Shown one piece after another: positions 8,135 to 14,949 of a DNA stretch of 50,987 bases. Within the stretch, counting starts at the first letter, position 1, and each line of letters begins with the position of its first letter. The notes beneath the pieces are model-generated. The model was given only the letters and a program-made list of their open reading frames with translations. It did not search any database and had not been told where the DNA came from. The stretch comes from Amycolatopsis acidicola (GTDB taxonomy: Bacteria > Actinomycetota > Actinomycetes > Mycobacteriales > Pseudonocardiaceae). A program made the position numbers and the translations under genes. The DNA is taken from positions 1-50,987 of the forward strand of contig NZ_VMNW02000067.1 of assembly GCF_007713735.2 (NCBI RefSeq), in the 5' to 3' direction.

Positions 8135-9268
8135 ATGTCCGGACCACTCGAAGGTCTCCTGGTCGCCGACTTCTCGCGGATCCTCGCCGGCCCGTACGCG
8201 ACGATGCTGCTCGCGGACCTCGGCGCGGACGTGGTGAAGGTGGAGGGCCCGGCCGGGGACGACACCCGGACCTGGATGCCGCCGGTCCGCGGCGAGGTCT
8301 CGACGTACTACCTCGGCGTGAACCGGGGCAAGCGCTCGATCGCGCTCGACCTGCGTGATCCCGCGGATACGGAGGTGGCCGGGAAACTGGCGCGCCGCGC
8401 GGACGTGCTGATCGAAAATCTGAAACCCGGCGGAATGGCGAAGTACGGGCTGGACTTCGAATCGGTGCGCGAGGGCAACCCGGGCATCGTCTACGCGTCC
8501 ATCACCGGATTCGGTTCGGGCGCCGGGCGCGACGTGCCGGGCTACGACCTGATGGTGCAGGCGATCTCGGGCCTGATGTCGCTGACCGGCAGCCCGGACG
8601 GCCCGCCGTACCGGGCGGGGATCTCGGTGTTCGACGTGATGGCCGGAAACCACGCCACCATCGGCATTCTCGCCGCGCTGCGGCACCGGGACGCCACCGG
8701 CGAAGGGCAGCTGGTGGAGGTGAACCTGCTGTCCTCGGCGCTGACCGGCCTGGTGAACCACAGCTCGGCGTACGTCGCGGGCGGCACCGTGCCGTACCGG
8801 ATGGGCAACGCGCATCCGAGCGTGTTCCCGTACGAGCCACTGCCCACGGCGGACAACGACCTCATCGTGGCCGCCGCGAACGACGCGCAGTTCCGGAAAC
8901 TGTGCGACGTGCTGGGGATCCCGGAGCTCGCCGACGACCCGCGTTACGCCAGGAATGCCGACCGCACGGCCCATCGCGAGGAGCTGCGGCCGATCCTGGC
9001 GGAGCGGCTGAAGGAACGGGGCGCGGTCGAATGGTTCGAACTGCTCGTGGCGGCCGGTGTGCCGAGCGGGCCGATCAACACCATCGACGGCGGGTTCGCG
9101 ATGGCCGAGCGCTTCGAGCTGGAGCCGGTGGTCGAGGTCGGTGGCGTGCCGACCACGCGGCACCCGATCCGCTTCTCCGGAACCCCGGCGAGCTACCGGC
9201 TGCCGCCCCCGCAACTCGACGAACACGGCGCCCAGCTGCGGGCTTGGCTGGAGGAGGAGCATGACTGA
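8135..9268 (+). CDS. CaiB/BaiF family (class III) CoA-transferase
   Basis: 377 aa. The start GPLEGLLVADFSRILAGPYATMLLADLGADVVKVEGPAGDDTR is the hallmark N-terminus of class III CoA-transferases. NRGKRSIALDLRDP, DVLIENLKPGGMAKYGLDF and GYDLMVQAISGLMSLTG follow; the Asp of GYDLM lies in the usual catalytic-Asp region. The length is typical. It would move CoA between a donor thioester and a carboxylate. Its neighbour encodes a citryl-CoA-lyase-like enzyme overlapping by 8 bp, suggesting that an acid is activated to its CoA ester and then cleaved. Confidence 0.92.
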   Translation: MSGPLEGLLVADFSRILAGPYATMLLADLGADVVKVEGPAGDDTRTWMPPVRGEVSTYYLGVNRGKRSIALDLRDPADTEVAGKLARRADVLIENLKPGGMAKYGLDFESVREGNPGIVYASITGFGSGAGRDVPGYDLMVQAISGLMSLTGSPDGPPYRAGISVFDVMAGNHATIGILAALRHRDATGEGQLVEVNLLSSALTGLVNHSSAYVAGGTVPYRMGNAHPSVFPYEPLPTADNDLIVAAANDAQFRKLCDVLGIPELADDPRYARNADRTAHREELRPILAERLKERGAVEWFELLVAAGVPSGPINTIDGGFAMAERFELEPVVEVGGVPTTRHPIRFSGTPASYRLPPPQLDEHGAQLRAWLEEEHD

Positions 9269-10058
9269 GTACCCGACCGCGCTGGGCGCCTCCACGCCGG
9301 AGCGGATCACGCTGCTGGGAGAGGATCTCGCCGAGGACGTGATGGGCCGGGTTTCCTTCGGGGAGCTGGCTTTCCGCCTCGCCACGCAACGTCGCCCGAC
9401 GCCGGGGGAGGTGCGTGTGTTCGAGGCCGTGCTGGCCGCGCTGGCCGACCACGGCTTCACCCCGACCGCCATCGTCACGCGGCTGACGTACCTGTCGGCG
9501 CCGGACTCGATCCAGGGCGCGCTGGCCGCGGGCCTGCTCGGTGGTGGCTCGCGGTTCCTGGGCGTCACCGAGGACTGCGGCCGGTTCCTGCACGAGGTGC
9601 TCACCGGCGTCCAGCTGCCTCCCGGCGAAGCGGGCTGGGACGAGCTCGCGCTGAAAACCGTGACCGCGCAACGGGAAGCCGGGAAGTTCGTGCCAGGGCT
9701 CGGGCATCACGTGCACAAGGACGGCGACCCGCGCACGCGGCGGCTGTTCGAGATCGCGCGCGAGGAGGACTTGTTCGGCCCGCATCTGACGTTGTTCGAG
9801 GCGATCGGCCGGGTGCACCCGCGCGTACTGGGGAAAACCCTGCCGCTCAACGGCGCCGGGGCGTGCGGGGCCGCGCTGGCGGACCTCGGGCTGCCGCTGG
9901 AACTGTTACGCGGCTTCGCCCTGCTGGCCCGCACGGCCGGGCTGATCGGGCAGCTCGCCGAGGAGCTGCGCAGCCCGGTCGCGAACGAGATCTTCCTTTC
10001 CGTGGACGGAAACACGGTGTCCGTGCCACCGGACCCCGACGGAGGCAGCGATGGCTGA
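9261..10058 (+). CDS. Citryl-CoA lyase / short citrate-synthase-like protein
   Basis: 265 aa, much shorter than citrate synthase (~370-430 aa) and matching the small citryl-CoA-lyase branch of that fold. PGLGHHVHKDGDPRTRRLFEIA corresponds to the conserved GFGHRVYKxxDPR motif, here with GHHVH. TYLSAPDSIQGALAAGLLGGGSRF corresponds to the segment carrying the first active-site His/Ser region. LPLNGAGACGAALADLGLP is the C-terminal active-site region. Family members catalyse retro-Claisen-type cleavage of citryl-CoA-like thioesters. The start overlaps the CoA-transferase gene by 8 bp and the stop overlaps the dioxygenase start by 8 bp. The real substrate is not known. Confidence 0.82.
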   Translation: MTEYPTALGASTPERITLLGEDLAEDVMGRVSFGELAFRLATQRRPTPGEVRVFEAVLAALADHGFTPTAIVTRLTYLSAPDSIQGALAAGLLGGGSRFLGVTEDCGRFLHEVLTGVQLPPGEAGWDELALKTVTAQREAGKFVPGLGHHVHKDGDPRTRRLFEIAREEDLFGPHLTLFEAIGRVHPRVLGKTLPLNGAGACGAALADLGLPLELLRGFALLARTAGLIGQLAEELRSPVANEIFLSVDGNTVSVPPDPDGGSDG

Positions 10059-10911
10059 ACTGGTCGCGGTGATCGCGTCCACCCACCACCCCTTCTACTA
10101 CCGGGCCAGCACCGCCACCGGCGAGGACCGGCCGCCGTTCGCCGACGAGTGGGTGCGCAAGGTCGAGCGCTTCCGCGAGACGCTGACGCGGGCAAGGCCG
10201 GACGTGCTGGTGATGGTCGGCTCGGACCATTTCCACCAGCTGTGGCTGGACAACATGCCGCAGTTCCTCGTCGGCAAGGCGCCGGTGTACGACGCGAACT
10301 GGTACAACGAGGAACGCGAGTTCGGGCTGCCGCGCATGGTGCTCAAGGGCCAGGAGGACCTGTCCGCCTACGTGCTGCGGGAAGGTCTCGACGCCGGGTT
10401 CGACCTGGCTTTCTCCAACGAGCTGCGCATCGATCACTCGATAACCTGCCCGATCCTCACCCTGCGCCCGCGGAACGACCTGCCGATCGTCCCGGTGTAC
10501 ACGAACATCTTCGCCCCGCCGCTGCCGCAGCCGAAGCGATTCGTCCAGTTAGGACAGACGCTGCGGCGGCTCGTGGAGTCCTGGCCCTCGGACCAGCGGG
10601 TGGCGGTGATCGGCACCGGGCACCTTTCGCTCGAACTGGGCGGGCCGCGGCAGTTCGGGGCGCACGGGCCGGATCCGGAGTTCGACCGCAGGGCCGTGGA
10701 CTGGATCGCGGGCGGGGACCTGGAGAAATGCCTCGGCGAGGTGACGCTGGAAAGCCTCCACCTGCCAGGGAACGCCACCCACGGGTTCATGGACTTCATG
10801 CTGATGATGGGCGTGGCCGGCGAAGGCGCCCGCGCCGACTACGCCGACACCTACGACCTGTTCCACACGATGGAGGCGTACTTCACCTGGTATCCCGGGG
10901 GTGCGCGGTGA
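10051..10911 (+). CDS. Class III extradiol dioxygenase, catalytic subunit (LigB-like)
   Basis: 286 aa. The LigB fold is indicated by AELVAVIASTHHPF (first metal His near residue 12), ARPDVLVMVGSDHFHQL (second metal His) and GTGHLSLELGG. In LigB the acid/base His lies in LSHQ; here that position is Leu, with a His three residues earlier (GHLSLE), so the catalytic arrangement may differ. The enzyme is expected to open a catechol-type ring next to the hydroxyls using Fe(II) and O2. It overlaps the citryl-CoA-lyase gene (8 bp) and the small-subunit gene (4 bp), so a stoichiometric complex is likely. The substrate could be a protocatechuate-, gallate- or hydroxyanthranilate-like compound; this is inference. 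Confidence 0.85.
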   Translation: MAELVAVIASTHHPFYYRASTATGEDRPPFADEWVRKVERFRETLTRARPDVLVMVGSDHFHQLWLDNMPQFLVGKAPVYDANWYNEEREFGLPRMVLKGQEDLSAYVLREGLDAGFDLAFSNELRIDHSITCPILTLRPRNDLPIVPVYTNIFAPPLPQPKRFVQLGQTLRRLVESWPSDQRVAVIGTGHLSLELGGPRQFGAHGPDPEFDRRAVDWIAGGDLEKCLGEVTLESLHLPGNATHGFMDFMLMMGVAGEGARADYADTYDLFHTMEAYFTWYPGGAR

Positions 10912-11267
10912 GCAAGTACCTCGTGGACAAGTTCCTGTACACAGTGGACCGTGACCCGGAGCTCGTCGAGCGCTACCGGGAGGACCCGCGCGGCACGGTG
11001 GCGTGGTGGGAGGCCGAGCGCGCCAACGTGATCCTGAACTGCCACGGCGCGGAGTCCTCTTCCTGGCTGCGGTTCGAGGAGAGCGAGCGGGACGCACTGT
11101 CCACTCACGACTATCCGGCGCTGTTCGACCTTGGCGCGCACCCGTTCCTGACGCTGACCCTGTTCATCGCGATGTTCGAACGCGACCACCCGCCGCTGGG
11201 TTTCCAGCGCGAGTACGCGCGGCGCCTTTCGGACCGGACGCTGCCCTACCCCGACATCGCCACCTGA
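10908..11267 (+). CDS. LigA-like small subunit of the extradiol dioxygenase
   Basis: 119 aa from GTG at 10908, overlapping the LigB-like stop by 4 bp. YLVDKFLYTVDRDPELVERYREDP at the N-terminus and LFDLGAHPFLTLTLFIAMFERD towards the C-terminus match the alpha subunit of protocatechuate 4,5-dioxygenase, which caps the active site of LigB. Between them is an insert (WWEAERANVILNCHGAESSSW) not expected in short LigA proteins. It is the last gene of the 6689-11267 operon. Confidence 0.85.
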   Translation: MSKYLVDKFLYTVDRDPELVERYREDPRGTVAWWEAERANVILNCHGAESSSWLRFEESERDALSTHDYPALFDLGAHPFLTLTLFIAMFERDHPPLGFQREYARRLSDRTLPYPDIAT

Positions 11268-11298
11268 AATCGGCTCGCGGGAGCGCCTGCCGTCCGGT

Positions 11299-11304
11299 TA
11301 GGCT
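11299..11304 (+). promoter_or_regulatory. -10 box of the YqeY-like gene (probable leaderless transcript)
   Basis: TAGGCT ends 6 bp before the ATG at 11311, so transcription should start at or within about a base of the start codon. No Shine-Dalgarno sequence precedes the ATG. Confidence 0.5.
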
Positions 11305-11310
11305 CCGGCC

Positions 11311-11670
11311 ATGCGCGACAATCTCCGTGACGCCTTGAAGACGGCCCTCAAGAGCCGGGACCGCTCCGCCATCAGTGCGCTGCGGTCCGCTCTCGCGGCC
11401 ATCGACAACGCCGAGGCGATCCCGGTAGACCAGTCGGTGGACACGACCGCGGGGAACGAACACGTGGCCGGCGCGGCCCTCGGGGTGGGCGCCGCCGAAG
11501 CCCGGCGCCGCACGCTCACCGAGGCCGATGTGCGTTCCATCGTGGAGAACGAGGTCCGTGAACGCACGGGCGCCGCGGAGGATTACGAGCGCCTCGGACG
11601 AGCGGAGCAAGCCGGGCAGCTTCGCGCGGAGGCCGCGGTGCTGCGGCGGCATCTCGAACCGGCCGACTGA
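11311..11670 (+). CDS. GatB/YqeY-domain-like protein
   Basis: 119 aa helical protein. MRDNLRDALKTALKSRDRSAISALRSALAAIDNAEAI matches the first helical bundle of YqeY (a relative of the GatB tail domain of tRNA amidotransferase). LTEADVRSIVENEVRERTGAAEDYERLGRAEQAGQLRAEAAVL matches the second. The middle (TAGNEHVAGAALGVGAAEARR) replaces the usual linker. YqeY proteins are thought to touch tRNA or translation, but the role is unproven. The stop is 6 bp from the stop of the convergent IclR gene. It looks independent of the upstream operon. Confidence 0.8.
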   Translation: MRDNLRDALKTALKSRDRSAISALRSALAAIDNAEAIPVDQSVDTTAGNEHVAGAALGVGAAEARRRTLTEADVRSIVENEVRERTGAAEDYERLGRAEQAGQLRAEAAVLRRHLEPAD

Positions 11671-11676
11671 CGCCGC

Positions 11677-12477
11677 TCAGCGAGTCACGGTCTCCAGTGG
11701 CCGTGAATGCCAGGCGTCCCAATCGGCGGCGATCGCGCTCGCGGCGTGCAGCAGCAACGGAAGGTGGTGGCCGGTCAGCGTCTCGACGGTGGTCTCGGCG
11801 GCGTGCGCGTTGACGTTCACCGCGGCGACCACCTTGCCGTCGCCGTCGCGGATGGGCGCGGCGACCGAGCGGATGCCCAGCGCCAGCTGCTGATCGGTGA
11901 CGGCCCAGCCTTTCGCGCGCACGTCGCGCAGCGCGGCGGTCAGCTCGCGGCGGTTCGGCTGCCAGCGCGGCGTGATCCCCGAACGGCTCGGCTCGGCCAG
12001 CACACGCTCCAGTTCCTTGGCGGGCAACGCCGCCAGCAGCACCTTGCCGAGCGAGGTCTGCGCGGCGGGGAAGCGCGTCCCGATCGTCACCGCGAGCGTC
12101 ACGAGCTTGGGCACCGCGACCCGCGCGACGTAGACGATGTCGGACCCGTCCAGCTGCGCGATCGAGCAGGACTCGTGCGTGCGGTCCACGAGTGCGCGCA
12201 GGTGGGGGTGGGCGAGCTCCCACAGGTTCATCGAGCCGACGTACGCCATCCCCAGCTCCAGCACGCGGGGCGTCAGCGTGAACGCGCCTTCGCCGCCGCG
12301 GACGTAGCCGAGCTGTTCGAGGGTGATCAGGATCCGCCGCGCGGTGGGCCTGGCCAGCCCGGCGGCGGTGGCGACCTCGGTCAGGGTCATGCTCGCGCGG
12401 CCCGCGGGGAAGCAGCGCAGCACGTCGAGCCCACGGGCGAGGGCCTCGATGAACTCCGGGTTGCCGTCTCGACGCAT
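11677..12477 (-). CDS. IclR-family regulator, PcaR/PcaU type
   Basis: 266 aa. NPEFIEALARGLDVLRCF followed by MTLTEVATAAGLARPTARRILITLEQLGYV is the winged-HTH start characteristic of pca-regulon IclR proteins. The C-terminal effector domain contains SCSIAQLDGSDIVYVARV, GTRFPAAQTSLGKVLLAAL, GWAVTDQQLALGIRSVAAPI and VAAVNVNAHA. PcaR-type regulators sense aromatic-acid intermediates, which fits the LigAB operon 0.4 kb away. The start at 12477 lacks a Shine-Dalgarno sequence but has a -10 (TAACCT, 12485-12490) 7 bp upstream, so it is probably leaderless. CGGACA/TGTCCG half-sites shared with the operon promoter lie just upstream. Confidence 0.9.
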   Translation of the reverse strand: MRRDGNPEFIEALARGLDVLRCFPAGRASMTLTEVATAAGLARPTARRILITLEQLGYVRGGEGAFTLTPRVLELGMAYVGSMNLWELAHPHLRALVDRTHESCSIAQLDGSDIVYVARVAVPKLVTLAVTIGTRFPAAQTSLGKVLLAALPAKELERVLAEPSRSGITPRWQPNRRELTAALRDVRAKGWAVTDQQLALGIRSVAAPIRDGDGKVVAAVNVNAHAAETTVETLTGHHLPLLLHAASAIAADWDAWHSRPLETVTR

Positions 12478-12484
12478 AAGGAGC

Positions 12485-12548
12485 AGGTTAGCCGCCCGGC
12501 GCGTCCGCAGGGCGGATGCCTGTCCGGAACCGGCGGACACCGCGGACA
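12485..12548 (-). promoter_or_regulatory. IclR promoter and TGTCCG-N7-CGGACA dyad
   Basis: On the minus strand TAACCT (12485-12490) is a -10 box 7 bp before the start codon. TGTCCG (12521-12526) and CGGACA (12534-12539) form an inverted repeat with a 7-bp spacer, and a further CGGACA lies at 12543-12548. The half-sites are the same as in the 6649-6662 palindrome, suggesting that one regulator binds both. Confidence 0.5.
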
Positions 12549-12611
12549 CCCGGGCGGCGCGTACGGCGCGGGTGGTCCGGCCGCGGCCCGCAGTTGCCCG
12601 CTGCGGACCAT

Positions 12612-12716
12612 CATGCCGACGGGAGCGGCCAACACGCGCACCGGGGCGGCCAACTCGCGCACCGGGGCGGCCAACACGCGCACCGGGGCGACCAACATGC
12701 CGACGGGAGGGGCCAA
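12612..12716. repeat. Five tandem 21-bp repeats in a divergent intergenic region
   Basis: Five exact-length units: 12612-12632, 12633-12653, 12654-12674, 12675-12695, 12696-12716. The inner three have the form CNCGCGCACCGGGGCGRCCAA; the two outer units start CATGCCGACGGGAG. Since 21 is a multiple of three, both strands stay open. On the plus strand a 63-codon frame from ATG 12613 (GAANTRT-type heptads) runs to 12804 and overlaps the RpiR start by 4 bp. I do not call it a gene, because no Shine-Dalgarno precedes it and non-repeat protein sequence is scant. There is no spacer structure, so it is not CRISPR. Confidence 0.8.
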
Positions 12717-12800
12717 CTCGCGGGTGAATTTCATTCTGGCGCAAGACATGTCGTGGGATCGATTGTCGCCGCCGGTGCGGGCAGTGGTATCCATGAGCGC

Positions 12801-13661
12801 ATGAGCGACCAGCCCGTCGGCAACACGCTCGCCGTGATCAGGGCGGCGCTGCCCGCCCTGCTGCCCAGTGAGCAGCGGGTGGCCGAGGTCGTGCTGGCCA
12901 GGCCGACCGAGGTCATCGACTGGTCGGTGGCCGATCTCGCGGCGGCGGCGAACACCTCTTCGGCCACCGCGGTGCGCGCGTGCCAGCACCTGGGGTTCCG
13001 CGGTTTCCAGCAGCTGCGCCTGCTGCTCGCGCGGGACGTCGGGACCGGCGCCGAGCCGGCGCGCCCCGAGTTCGGGCCGGAGGACACGCCCGAGGCGATC
13101 GCCGGCGCGGTGTTCGCCTCGGTCAGCGCCGCGGTCGCCGAGGGGATGGGCGCGATCGAGCCCGCCGCCCTGCGCGAAGCGGCCGACGTGCTGACCTCCG
13201 CGCGCCGGATCCTGTTCGTGGCCAATGGGGCTTCGGCGTTCGTCGCGCAGGCCGCCGCGCTGCGGTTCGTCACCTCGGGGTTCCTGGCCGAGGCGCCGCC
13301 GGAGGCGGTCAGCCAGCAGATCATCGGCAGGCTACTCGCGCCGGAGGACGTGTGCGTCGCGATCAGCTCCAGCGGCTCCAACGAGCTGACGCTGCGCGTC
13401 GCGGAGGCCGCGAACAAGGCGGGCGCCACGGTCGTCGGCGTCACGTCGTTCGCCCGCTCGCCGCTGGCGGGCGTGGCCGGGATCACGCTCGTCACCGGCA
13501 CGCTTCCCTTGCAGGGCAACGACGTCATGGCCGGCCCGGTCGCGCAGCTGACGCTGCTGGTGTCGTTGCAGCTCATCGCCGGGTTCCGCAGGCCGGACGT
13601 CTCGGCCGAGGTGCTGGACGAGGTGTGGAGCGTGATCACGCCCGATACGCGGCGTAGCTGA
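12801..13661 (+). CDS. RpiR/MurR-family regulator with SIS domain
   Basis: 286 aa. An N-terminal HTH_6 domain (LPSEQRVAEVVLARPTEVIDWSVADLAAAANTSSATAVRACQHLGFRGFQQLRLLLA) is followed by a phosphosugar-binding SIS domain (ARRILFVANGASAFVAQAAALRF, VCVAISSSGSNELTLRVAEAANKAGATVVGVTSF). Such regulators sense phosphorylated sugars. The downstream ABC-importer operon starts 152 bp away, and an AGAGAT-N6-ATCTCT dyad lies between its promoter hexamers, so this protein is the obvious candidate regulator. The ATG at 12801 is preferred to the ATG at 12793, which is out of frame. Confidence 0.9.
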   Translation: MSDQPVGNTLAVIRAALPALLPSEQRVAEVVLARPTEVIDWSVADLAAAANTSSATAVRACQHLGFRGFQQLRLLLARDVGTGAEPARPEFGPEDTPEAIAGAVFASVSAAVAEGMGAIEPAALREAADVLTSARRILFVANGASAFVAQAAALRFVTSGFLAEAPPEAVSQQIIGRLLAPEDVCVAISSSGSNELTLRVAEAANKAGATVVGVTSFARSPLAGVAGITLVTGTLPLQGNDVMAGPVAQLTLLVSLQLIAGFRRPDVSAEVLDEVWSVITPDTRRS

Positions 13662-13764
13662 CCTTTACGCCCGCTTCCCGAATCCTGGTCCCCGCGACGG
13701 AAAACGCTCCGCCGCGCGTCACCCTCCGTTCATGTCCCTCGCCAACACTCCCTGTGTAAGCGCG

Positions 13765-13793
13765 TACCAGAGATCAACGAATCTCTGTAACGT
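13765..13793 (+). promoter_or_regulatory. Promoter with AGAGAT-N6-ATCTCT operator before the ABC operon
   Basis: TAACGT (13788-13793) is a good -10 box about 20 bp before the GTG start. The perfect dyad AGAGAT (13769-13774) / ATCTCT (13781-13786) fills the spacer between it and the expected -35 (around 13765-13770). Binding there would exclude RNA polymerase. The RpiR-type protein encoded just upstream is the likely ligand-responsive binder. Confidence 0.6.
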
Positions 13794-13812
13794 GGATTCA
13801 CGGGAGGATGTC

Positions 13813-14925
13813 GTGGGACGGATACACCTCGAAGAGCTGACCCGCCGGTTCGGCGGCACGACCGCGGTCGACCGGGTGGACCTGGAGATCGGGGACGGCG
13901 ACTTCCTCGCGCTGCTGGGCCCCAGCGGCTGCGGGAAAACCACGCTGCTGCGGATGATCGCGGGCCTGCTGCCGCCGAGCGCCGGCCGCGTGGTGGTGGA
14001 CGGCGAGGACGTGACGCACCTGCCGCCCAAGCGTCGTGACCTCGCGATGGTGTTCCAGAGCTACGCCCTCTACCCGCACCTGAGCGTCGCCAGCAACATA
14101 GGCTTCCCGCTGCGCGTGCGGCGGCGGCCGAAGGCGGAGATCCGGCAGCGGGTCGCCGAGGTCGCCGCGCAGCTCGACCTCTCGGCGCTGCTTCGCCGTC
14201 GCCCCAAGGAACTTTCCGGCGGACAGCGGCAGCGCGTCGCGCTCGGCCGCGCGCTCGTGCGGGAGCCGAAGGCGTTCCTGATGGACGAGCCACTGTCCAA
14301 TCTGGACGCCAAACTGCGCACCGCGACCCGCACCGAACTGGCCGCGCTGCACCGCGGGCTCGGCTCGACCTTCGTCTACGTCACGCACGACCAGGTCGAA
14401 GCGATGACGATGGCCACCAGGATCGCGCTGCTCAACGGCGGCAGGCTCGAACAGGTCGGCACCCCGGCCGACGTCTACGACGAGCCCGCCTCCGTGTTCG
14501 TCGCCGGCTTCCTCGGCGCGCCGCCGATGAACCTGCTGCCCGCGCTCGCCCGGACCGTGCACGGGCGCGTGCGGGTGGTCGGCGAGCACCTCGACGTTCC
14601 ACTGTGGACGGGCGAGACGCCGGAACAGGAGGTGGTGCTGGGGATCCGGCCCGAGCACCTGAAACTCGCCCCGCTCACCGAGGAGCCGGGCGATCGCCCG
14701 CTGCTGCGCGCCACCGTGACCGCGGTGGAAAACCTGGGCAGCGAAGAGGTCGCGATCTGCGAGCTCGGCGGCGCCACCGTCGCGGTGCGCGGCCCGCGCC
14801 CGCTCGGCCTCACCCCGGGCGAAAACGTCGCGCTGGCCGCCGATCCAGCGCACGTCCATCTTTTCGACGCGCCGACCGGCCGCCGGCTCGTCTGGCGGCC
14901 CGAACCCGTACTCGCCGCCGCCTGA
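13813..14925 (+). CDS. ABC importer ATP-binding protein (MalK/UgpC/MsmK class)
   Basis: 370 aa. Walker A is GPSGCGKTT, the Q-loop is VFQSYALYPHLSV, the signature is LSGGQRQR, Walker B is AFLMDEPLSNLDAKLR and the H-switch is VTHDQVEAM. A C-terminal TOBE/regulatory domain follows (EQEVVLGIRPEHLKL). This ATPase class energises carbohydrate and glycerol-3-phosphate importers and can be shared between them. The GTG at 13813 with GGGAGG upstream is chosen over an ATG 81 bp upstream, which would read through the promoter/operator. It is the first gene of a six-gene operon. Confidence 0.93.
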   Translation: MGRIHLEELTRRFGGTTAVDRVDLEIGDGDFLALLGPSGCGKTTLLRMIAGLLPPSAGRVVVDGEDVTHLPPKRRDLAMVFQSYALYPHLSVASNIGFPLRVRRRPKAEIRQRVAEVAAQLDLSALLRRRPKELSGGQRQRVALGRALVREPKAFLMDEPLSNLDAKLRTATRTELAALHRGLGSTFVYVTHDQVEAMTMATRIALLNGGRLEQVGTPADVYDEPASVFVAGFLGAPPMNLLPALARTVHGRVRVVGEHLDVPLWTGETPEQEVVLGIRPEHLKLAPLTEEPGDRPLLRATVTAVENLGSEEVAICELGGATVAVRGPRPLGLTPGENVALAADPAHVHLFDAPTGRRLVWRPEPVLAAA

Positions 14926-14949
14926 AACCCCGATACCCCAAGGAGAATC

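Noticed and set aside
5837..9604. A 1255-codon open frame on the minus strand across the kynurenine and amidohydrolase genes
   Set aside because: It is antisense to well-supported genes, has His/Arg/Gly-rich composition without domains, and is a by-product of G/C third-position bias.
12612..12716. CRISPR array
   Set aside because: The 21-bp units are directly adjacent with no spacers, and no cas gene is present.
12613..12804. 63-codon frame ahead of the RpiR gene as a definite CDS
   Set aside because: No Shine-Dalgarno or -10 at the right distance and almost entirely repeat-encoded; kept only as a finding.
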